44,917 bases of DNA from Phycisphaerales bacterium (lineage in GTDB: Bacteria > Planctomycetota > Phycisphaerae > Sedimentisphaerales > Anaerobacaceae): positions 5,537,117-5,582,033 of the forward strand of contig CP070675.1 in the NCBI GenBank assembly GCA_020352215.1. Direction: 5' to 3'. Of this stretch, positions 39,298 to 44,917 are shown piece after piece. The notes beneath the pieces were generated by a model. It searched no databases. It saw only the letters and a list, made by a program, of their open reading frames with translations, and had not been told where the DNA came from. A program made the position numbers and the translations under genes. The stretch's first letter is position 1; each line of letters begins with the position of its first letter.

Positions 39298-41550
39298 ATG
39301 AAATCCGAACTTGCACATACCGACAAGCGCCGCAGAATGAGGCTGGCAGTGGTTATCGCCACGGTCCTGTTGGGGGCTGGTGGATTGGTCTTGTTGGTTT
39401 TGTCTGTCGTTTGTTCGGGTCGACAGAGGCAAGGGGTTGAAGCTGTGGCGGTAGAGAGTGTACAACAAGAGCATACAAATCGGCTTGGCCTCGAGACCAG
39501 TCCGTACCTGCTGCAGCACGCGCACAATCCGGTTGATTGGTATCCCTGGGGGCCCGAAGCCTTCGAGCGAGCCAAGGCCGAAGACAAACCCATTTTTCTC
39601 TCGATAGGCTATTCGACGTGTCACTGGTGCCACGTCATGGAGCGCGAGAGTTTCACCGACGAGCACATTGCCGCAATAATGAACGAGCATTTCGTGAGCA
39701 TAAAGGTTGACAGGGAGCAGAGGCCGGATGTGGACCGCGTGTATATGGCCGCGGTTCAGATGATGACGGGTGGCGGCGGTTGGCCTATGTCGGTCTTTCT
39801 GACACCGGACGGCAAGCCGTTCTACGGCGGGACATATTTTCCGCCGAGAGATTCATTTGGGCGTGCAGGGTTTGAGAGGGTGCTTTTGGCAATAGCCGAT
39901 GCATGGAGGAACAGGCGAACCGAACTGCTGGAGTCGGCGGGGACAATCGGCGAAATGCTGGCGAAGCAGGCCGCGCTGCAAGGCCGTGGCGTTCTTTCCG
40001 TGGACATTCTGAAGGACGCGAAGTCGCAACTTGAGCGCGCATTCGACGACACACACGGCGGATTTGGGGCGGCGCCGAAGTTCCCGCAGCCGAGCACCCT
40101 CTCGATGCTCTTGACGTACTGGCACCGAATCGGGGACGAGAAGGCCCTGGAGATGGTTGAGACCACTCTTGCCGCAATGGCCAAAGGCGGCATAAACGAT
40201 CATCTGGGTGGGGGCTTTCATCGGTATGCCACGGATTCGGAATGGCTCGTCCCGCATTTTGAGAAGATGTTGTACGACCAGGCGCTTCTGAGCAAGGTGT
40301 ACGTCCAGGCGTACCAGGCCACGGGCAAGGCCGAGTACGCGGCGGTCGCCAAGGACATATTCGACTACGTGCTGGATCAAATGACGGACCCGGCGGGCGG
40401 ATTCTACAGCGCCGAAGATGCCGACAGCCAAGGCAAGGAAGGGACCTTCTACGTTTGGGAGCCCAAGCAGACACAGAAGATCCTGGGCTCAGATATTGCG
40501 AATGTCTTCAATGAGTACTACGGTGTCACTGAAGGCGGCAACTTTGAAGACGGCAAGACCGTTCTAAGCGTCACCAAGTCTGTAGAAGAATTGGCGGGGC
40601 AGTTCAAGCGAGATCCCAAAGATATCGAGAGAATCCTATCGGATGCGCGGGCAAAGCTTTTGGAGTATAGGTCAAAGAGGCCTCGTCCACATCTGGATGA
40701 CAAGATAATATGCGGTTGGAACGGCTTGATGATTTCTTCGCTTGCCTATGGTGGGGCAGTGTTGGGAGAGCACAAGTACGTTGACGCGGCCGAGCGAGCA
40801 GCCCAGTTTGCATTGAGCGAGCTGCGCTCCGATGGCCGGCTGATGAGATACTACCGCAAGACGCGGTCGGTTGGCCTCGCCTTTCTTGACGACTATGCCT
40901 TTATGACGATGGGCCTGCTGGACTTGTACGAAGCAACCTTCGATGCCCGGTGGCTTCTCGAAGCGACGGAACTGGCCGACGGGATGATCGAGCTGTTTGC
41001 CGACCAAGACGGCGGAGGGTTCTATCTGACGGGTGAGGATGCCGAGCGTTTGATCGTGCGGACCAGGCCCGATTACGACGGGGCCGTGCCAAGCGGCAAT
41101 TCTGTTGCGGCTCTGGCACTGCTGAGACTCGGGCGAATGACCATGGAACAGCGGTTCACGCAACCCGCGGAGCAGTTGCTGGAGGCGTTCTCCGGACGAA
41201 TGGCGCAGTCTCCAACGTCACTGACCGCATGTTTGGTTGCGCTTGATTTCCAGATCGGCCCGACACAGGAGATCGTCCTGGCGGGAGACCTTGAGCGGAA
41301 AGATATGCAAGAGATGCTGAGCCTGATCCGCAGCAAGTTTCTGCCGAACGCGGTTGTTCTGTTCCACGGGAAGGGCCAGGCAGGTGAGGCTATTGAGAAG
41401 GTCGTTCCGTTTGTCCGCGGCCACGGACGCGTGAACAACGCGGCGACAGCATACGTTTGTGAGAACTACGTCTGCAGGCGACCGGTTAATGGCCCGGGGC
41501 CCCTCTCGGATTTGCTTGCGGGAGTAACCGAAACTAAGTCAGGATATTAG
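39298..41550 (+). CDS. DUF255 thioredoxin-domain protein (YyaL/SSP411 family)
   Basis: A 750-residue protein with an N-terminal membrane anchor (about 14-40, [20 protein letters not shown]), then the DUF255 thioredoxin-like domain ([40 protein letters not shown] with [20 protein letters not shown] block, [23 protein letters not shown]). An alpha/alpha-toroid six-hairpin domain like that of glycosidases or epimerases follows ([63 protein letters not shown]). The cellular role of the family is unknown. The ATG at 39298 has GAGG five bases upstream. The membrane anchor suggests the domains face the periplasm. Confidence 0.92.
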   Translation: MKSELAHTDKRRRMRLAVVIATVLLGAGGLVLLVLSVVCSGRQRQGVEAVAVESVQQEHTNRLGLETSPYLLQHAHNPVDWYPWGPEAFERAKAEDKPIFLSIGYSTCHWCHVMERESFTDEHIAAIMNEHFVSIKVDREQRPDVDRVYMAAVQMMTGGGGWPMSVFLTPDGKPFYGGTYFPPRDSFGRAGFERVLLAIADAWRNRRTELLESAGTIGEMLAKQAALQGRGVLSVDILKDAKSQLERAFDDTHGGFGAAPKFPQPSTLSMLLTYWHRIGDEKALEMVETTLAAMAKGGINDHLGGGFHRYATDSEWLVPHFEKMLYDQALLSKVYVQAYQATGKAEYAAVAKDIFDYVLDQMTDPAGGFYSAEDADSQGKEGTFYVWEPKQTQKILGSDIANVFNEYYGVTEGGNFEDGKTVLSVTKSVEELAGQFKRDPKDIERILSDARAKLLEYRSKRPRPHLDDKIICGWNGLMISSLAYGGAVLGEHKYVDAAERAAQFALSELRSDGRLMRYYRKTRSVGLAFLDDYAFMTMGLLDLYEATFDARWLLEATELADGMIELFADQDGGGFYLTGEDAERLIVRTRPDYDGAVPSGNSVAALALLRLGRMTMEQRFTQPAEQLLEAFSGRMAQSPTSLTACLVALDFQIGPTQEIVLAGDLERKDMQEMLSLIRSKFLPNAVVLFHGKGQAGEAIEKVVPFVRGHGRVNNAATAYVCENYVCRRPVNGPGPLSDLLAGVTETKSGY

Positions 41551-41564
41551 CATTGTCAACAACG

Positions 41565-41580
41565 CCTTGGGTGTTCAAGG
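41565..41580. promoter_or_regulatory. inverted repeat upstream of hcp
   Basis: CCTTG-GGTGTT-CAAGG is a perfect 5+6+5 repeat about 78 bases before the hcp ATG. Its TTG-N6-CAA spacing differs from the FNR/HcpR TTG-N8-CAA type, so regulator identity is open. Confidence 0.3.
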
Positions 41581-41657
41581 TGTGCCGACACAACTGAAAT
41601 GACAGGTTTTGTTGCAGAACTGAAGTAGAACAGGCGAAAGCAGGGAAAGGACACGAC

Positions 41658-42956
41658 ATGTTTTGCTATCAATGTGAACAGACGGCTGGGGGGACAGGAT
41701 GTACAAAGGTTGGGGTTTGTGGCAAGGATGCGGACATTCAGAGCCTGCAGGATGCGCTGATGTTCGGGCTCAAGGGAATAGGCGCTTATGCCTATCATGC
41801 CCGCGAGCTCGGCGCCAAGGATGAGCAAGTCGATGCGTTTATGCACGAGGCCATGTTCGCCACGCTTACGAACGTGGACTTTGACTTGAGTCGCTATATG
41901 GAATTGGTGCTGAGGGCAGGCGAGATGAACTTGCGTGTTATGGAGATGCTCGACAAGGCCCACACGTCGACGTTTGGCAGTCCGACTCCCGCTACGGTGG
42001 CGAGGGGTACCAAGGCCGGGCCCGGCATAGTCGTCACGGGACATGACTTGCTCGACCTTTATGAGCTGCTGAAGCAGACCGAAGGCAAGGGCATCAACGT
42101 TTATACCCACGGGGAGATGCTGCCCGCTCACGGCTACCCCAAGCTAAGGGAATTCAAGCATCTTGTCGGCAACTACGGCACGGCATGGCAGAATCAGAGG
42201 AAAGAGTTCGACGAGTTCAGCGGTCCGATCCTTGTGACGACTAACTGTATCATGATTCCCAAGGACTCTTACAAGGATAGAGTTTTCACCTGTGGAATAG
42301 CCGGTGCCGCCGGCGTCAAGCATATTAAGAACAGAGATTTCAGCGAGGTTATCGAGAAGGCTCTGTCTCTACCGCCGCTTGCCGAGAGTGAGCAAGGGAC
42401 GCTGAGTACGGGATTCCATCACACGGCTGTGCTCGGCCTGGCGGACAAGATTGTCGAAGCAGTCAGGGCCGGCAAGATTCGGCACTTCTTCTTCATCGGC
42501 GGTTGCGATGGGGCCAAGCCCGGGCGCAACTACTATAGTGAGCTTGCAGAAAAGGTGCCTGATGATTGCGTGATACTGACCGCGGCGTGTGGCAAGTATC
42601 GCCTGAACGGGCGTGACTACGGTGACATAGACGGTATCCCTCGACTTATTGACACAGGCCAGTGCAATGACTGCTATTCCGCCGTAAAGATAGCGCTGGC
42701 ACTGGCCGATGCGTTTGGGTGCAGCGTCAACGAGCTGCCCCTTTCATTAGTTGTATCTTGGTATGAACAGAAGGCTGTGGCAATACTCCTGACGCTGCTG
42801 CATCTTGGGGTCAAGAACATAAGGCTTGGCCCGTCGCTGCCGGCGTTTTTGAGCCCGAACGTGCTGAATATTCTCATCGAGAAATACAACATCAAGCCGC
42901 TTGGAGATGTCGATGGAGATTTGGCAGAGATGCTCGGCGAGCGTGTTGCGGGCTGA
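41658..42956 (+). CDS. hcp: hybrid cluster protein (hydroxylamine reductase), short class
   Basis: A 432-residue Hcp. The N-terminal cluster motif is Cys3-x2-Cys6-x8-Cys15-x5-Cys21. Hybrid-cluster ligands are all present in their usual blocks: THGEMLPAHGYPKL, TTNCIMIP, IGGCDGAKPGR, TAACGKYR, DTGQCNDCYSA and WYEQKAVAI. At 432 residues it is about 110 shorter than class I and II proteins, as in class III Hcps, which lack part of the helical domain after the first cluster. Known activities are hydroxylamine reduction and, in enterobacteria, NO reduction and S-nitrosylation. A weak AGGA precedes the ATG. The ferredoxin partner follows 36 bases downstream. Confidence 0.93.
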   Translation: MFCYQCEQTAGGTGCTKVGVCGKDADIQSLQDALMFGLKGIGAYAYHARELGAKDEQVDAFMHEAMFATLTNVDFDLSRYMELVLRAGEMNLRVMEMLDKAHTSTFGSPTPATVARGTKAGPGIVVTGHDLLDLYELLKQTEGKGINVYTHGEMLPAHGYPKLREFKHLVGNYGTAWQNQRKEFDEFSGPILVTTNCIMIPKDSYKDRVFTCGIAGAAGVKHIKNRDFSEVIEKALSLPPLAESEQGTLSTGFHHTAVLGLADKIVEAVRAGKIRHFFFIGGCDGAKPGRNYYSELAEKVPDDCVILTAACGKYRLNGRDYGDIDGIPRLIDTGQCNDCYSAVKIALALADAFGCSVNELPLSLVVSWYEQKAVAILLTLLHLGVKNIRLGPSLPAFLSPNVLNILIEKYNIKPLGDVDGDLAEMLGERVAG

Positions 42957-42992
42957 CGCTACGGCCGCAAACGAGTTATAGTAGGAAATGAT

Positions 42993-43736
42993 ATGGCTCA
43001 ACGAAACATAGTTAAGATAGATGAAGAAAAATGCACGGGCTGCGGCCTTTGCGCCAAGGCCTGTGCTGAGGCTGCTATTGAGATTGTTGACGGCAAGGCC
43101 AGGCTGATCAGTGAGATTTACTGCGATGGCCTCGGCGCTTGTATCGGAGATTGTCCGGAGGACGCGATAACAATAGAGAAGCGTGAGGCCGCCGAATTCG
43201 ACGAAGAGGCAACCAAGAGGCATATGGCGGCCCTGAAAGATAGTGCGCCACAGGCTGCGTTTGCATGTCCGGGGCTGGCGGCTCAGGACCTGAGAAAAGA
43301 AAAGGGCCGGCCGCCGGATAACGAACCGGCCGAGGTCCTTTCACAATTGGGTCAGTGGCCGGTTCAGTTGAAGCTGGTATCGCCGGCGGCTCCCTACTTT
43401 GCCGATGCCGACCTGCTTCTCGTTGCCGACTGCGTGCCGTTTGCCATGGGTGATTTTCACCAGAAATTTCTGAAAGACCATAGCGTTGCCGTGGGCTGTC
43501 CGAAGCTGGACGATCCTCAGTTCTACGTTGAGAAGCTCGTGGCGATTCTGAAGGCCAACAAACTCAATAGTCTGACGGTGGTGCATATGGAAGTGCCGTG
43601 CTGCTCCGGCCTGACCGGGATAGCTCGTGAGGCCATAGCTCGCAGTGGTGTGCAAGTGCCTTTTGAGGATGTCACGATCAGTCTGCAGGGCCAGGTCAGC
43701 CACACCGAGACAGTCGGTGTGCAGGTGACCGGGTAG
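42993..43736 (+). CDS. 2x[4Fe-4S] ferredoxin-domain protein, Hcp partner
   Basis: A 247-residue protein with an N-terminal ferredoxin domain carrying two clusters: CTGCGLCAKACAEAAI (14-29) and IYCDGLGACIGDCPEDAI. The remainder (about 95-247) is a conserved cytoplasmic domain with ADCVPFAMGDFHQKFL, VAVGCPKLDD and MEVPCCSGLTGIAREAI, whose cysteines could bind another cluster or metal. Genes like this sit next to hcp in many anaerobes and are thought to supply electrons. It is co-transcribed with hcp. Confidence 0.88.
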   Translation: MAQRNIVKIDEEKCTGCGLCAKACAEAAIEIVDGKARLISEIYCDGLGACIGDCPEDAITIEKREAAEFDEEATKRHMAALKDSAPQAAFACPGLAAQDLRKEKGRPPDNEPAEVLSQLGQWPVQLKLVSPAAPYFADADLLLVADCVPFAMGDFHQKFLKDHSVAVGCPKLDDPQFYVEKLVAILKANKLNSLTVVHMEVPCCSGLTGIAREAIARSGVQVPFEDVTISLQGQVSHTETVGVQVTG

Positions 43737-43870
43737 CCGTCGCACTGCCGTCGAGCATTGGTTGGGCGTGCGCGAACCTCGGACCGCCGCAGCCGGTATG
43801 AGGTCTTAGTTCTGTGTCGGGCAAAGCCCCACCGGAACTTAACTATTGATTCACAGAGGGCAGCTGAAAA

Positions 43871-44887
43871 ATGGCTGATTTCGCCGGAAAAATATTGGCT
43901 GATTTTTGGAGCACGATTACCGAGATGTCGCCGTATCTGTTGTTTGGCTTTCTCGTGGCGGGGATACTCTCGGTCTTCGTGTCACAGCGGCTCGTGGAGA
44001 GACATCTTGGCGGCAGGGGTATATGGCCGCTGCTGAAGGCATCTCTGCTCGGAATCCCGCTGCCCCTGTGCTCGTGTGGAGTCATTCCGGTATCCATGTC
44101 CCTGCACAAGCACGGGGCAAGCAGGGGTTCGACGATAGCCTTCCTGCTGTCCACACCTCAAACCGGCGTGGATAGCATCTTCGTGACGTTGAGCTTGCTT
44201 GGGCCTGTCTTTGCCGTCTTCAGGCCGTTGGCTGCGCTGGTTACGGGCATGGTGGGCGGCATCCTGGTAGACGCCGGCGACAGAAGCAATAAGGGCGGGC
44301 CCAGCGAATCAGCCGAGTGTTCGGATACGTGCTGCAGCGGCGAAAAAGCGGGCAAGGTGTCGAAAGCATTGAGATACGGCTTCGTCACGTTGCCGCGTGA
44401 CATCGGCAAGCCGATGCTGATAGGTCTGGTGGTCGCCGCTCTGATTTCTGCCGTAGTCCCGAAGGACTTCTTTGCAGAGGTGCTCGGCACGGGAATTTTT
44501 GCGATGGTAGTGATGATGTTCCTGGGCATACCTGTCTATGTTTGTGCAACGGCGTCGGTGCCTGTGGCTGCCGCATTAATGCTCAAGGGCCTGACCCCCG
44601 GTGCCGCACTTGTCTTTCTTATGACCGGTCCCGCTACCAACGCCGCCGGATTTGTGACTGTTTGGAAGTCACTGGGGGGGCGCACCGCGATTACCTACCT
44701 TCTCAGCGTTGCCGGCTGTGCTCTGGCAGGTGGGATCCTGTTGGATCTTATTACGGACGCCGTGGATTTCGACGTGGTTTCGAGGGCGGGCTGGATGATA
44801 CCTGCGCCCATCGGATACGTATCGGCCGGCGTACTCTTGGTCGTCCTTGGTTTTGCTATCTTCCGCGGCAAGAAACGTGATGCGTGA
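43871..44887 (+). CDS. SO_0444-type Cu/Zn efflux permease (DUF318/ArsP-like)
   Basis: A 338-residue membrane protein with about eight to ten helices. Signature blocks are GIPLPLCSCGVIPVSMSLHKHGAS, STPQTGVDSIFVTLSLLGP, LGIPVYVCATASVPVAAALM and FLMTGPATNAAGFVTVWK. A cytoplasmic loop at about 150-165 is cysteine-rich (AECSDTCCSG), a likely metal-binding site. The family is related to ArsP organoarsenical permeases and the YraQ group; copper or zinc export is the usual annotation. It lies 134 bases after the ferredoxin gene and may be transcribed separately. The specific metal is not certain. Confidence 0.88.
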   Translation: MADFAGKILADFWSTITEMSPYLLFGFLVAGILSVFVSQRLVERHLGGRGIWPLLKASLLGIPLPLCSCGVIPVSMSLHKHGASRGSTIAFLLSTPQTGVDSIFVTLSLLGPVFAVFRPLAALVTGMVGGILVDAGDRSNKGGPSESAECSDTCCSGEKAGKVSKALRYGFVTLPRDIGKPMLIGLVVAALISAVVPKDFFAEVLGTGIFAMVVMMFLGIPVYVCATASVPVAAALMLKGLTPGAALVFLMTGPATNAAGFVTVWKSLGGRTAITYLLSVAGCALAGGILLDLITDAVDFDVVSRAGWMIPAPIGYVSAGVLLVVLGFAIFRGKKRDA

Positions 44888-44917
44888 GCGCACGGCGACG
44901 GAGCCGCGGCCCAAGCC

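Noticed and set aside
41565..41580. FNR- or HcpR-type operator before hcp
   Set aside because: The repeat has TTG-N6-CAA rather than TTG-N8-CAA spacing, so it is reported only as an unassigned inverted repeat.
1..44917. tRNA, rRNA, CRISPR array, integrase or intact insertion sequence
   Set aside because: Intergenic stretches were read for these and none was recognised; the only trace of rearrangement is the 7.8-8.2 kb interval.

Overview
The window looks like a chromosomal segment of an anaerobic or facultative bacterium of the Planctomycetota, most likely the Phycisphaerae/Sedimentisphaerales side. This is inferred from gene content: DUF1080, DUF2961 (GH172), a Tat-exported TIM-barrel protein and a dockerin-bearing C10 peptidase sit beside anaerobe-type redox genes (2-oxoacid:acceptor oxidoreductase, ferritin-like proteins, hybrid cluster protein). 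No rRNA, tRNA, CRISPR array or intact mobile element was seen. Forty intact or window-truncated genes and one gene remnant are called.

Left part (1-7.8 kb). A truncated minus-strand gene joins a GMC-oxidase-associated domain to DUF362 and follows a metallophosphoesterase. Next come MgtC and an archaeal-type 3-dehydroquinate synthase II in a tight pair, a GH172-like secreted protein on the plus strand, and a small, probably truncated secreted protein.

Middle left (8-19.3 kb, minus strand). A polyamine operon encodes pyruvoyl arginine decarboxylase, agmatinase, a deoxyhypusine-synthase-like enzyme and a coiled-coil lipoprotein. A DUF1080 C-terminal remnant lies directly in frame behind the lipoprotein stop. 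Upstream are an intact DUF1080 protein, an HExxH lipoprotein, the Tat protein, ADTH synthase, a DRE-TIM aldolase and a canonical aroB, then a C10 peptidase. With the fused aroD-aroE gene on the plus strand (19.6-21.2 kb), the window holds both known routes to 3-dehydroquinate.

Centre (21.4-34.7 kb). argG, prepilin peptidase and an OmpA-type lipoprotein run on the plus strand and converge on comEC. A plus-strand run follows: redoxin, two ferritin-like proteins, a gamma-alpha/beta 2-oxoacid oxidoreductase, a TIGR02757 protein, thioredoxin-type ArsC and an unrecognised protein with a transglutaminase-like Cys/His pattern.

Right part (34.8-44.9 kb). A minus-strand operon encodes a NapC/NrfH-type quinol dehydrogenase with an unusual CX3CH haem motif and an octahaem HAO-like cytochrome. 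Then come a small FlgM-like protein behind a promoter with a perfect inverted repeat, an Rrf2 regulator with three cysteines, a cupin, a zinc-ribbon/HD protein, a DUF255 protein, a short (class III-like) Hcp, its ferredoxin partner and an SO_0444-type metal permease. This right-hand block reads as a nitrogen-oxide and redox-stress module; that is inference from gene families and proximity.
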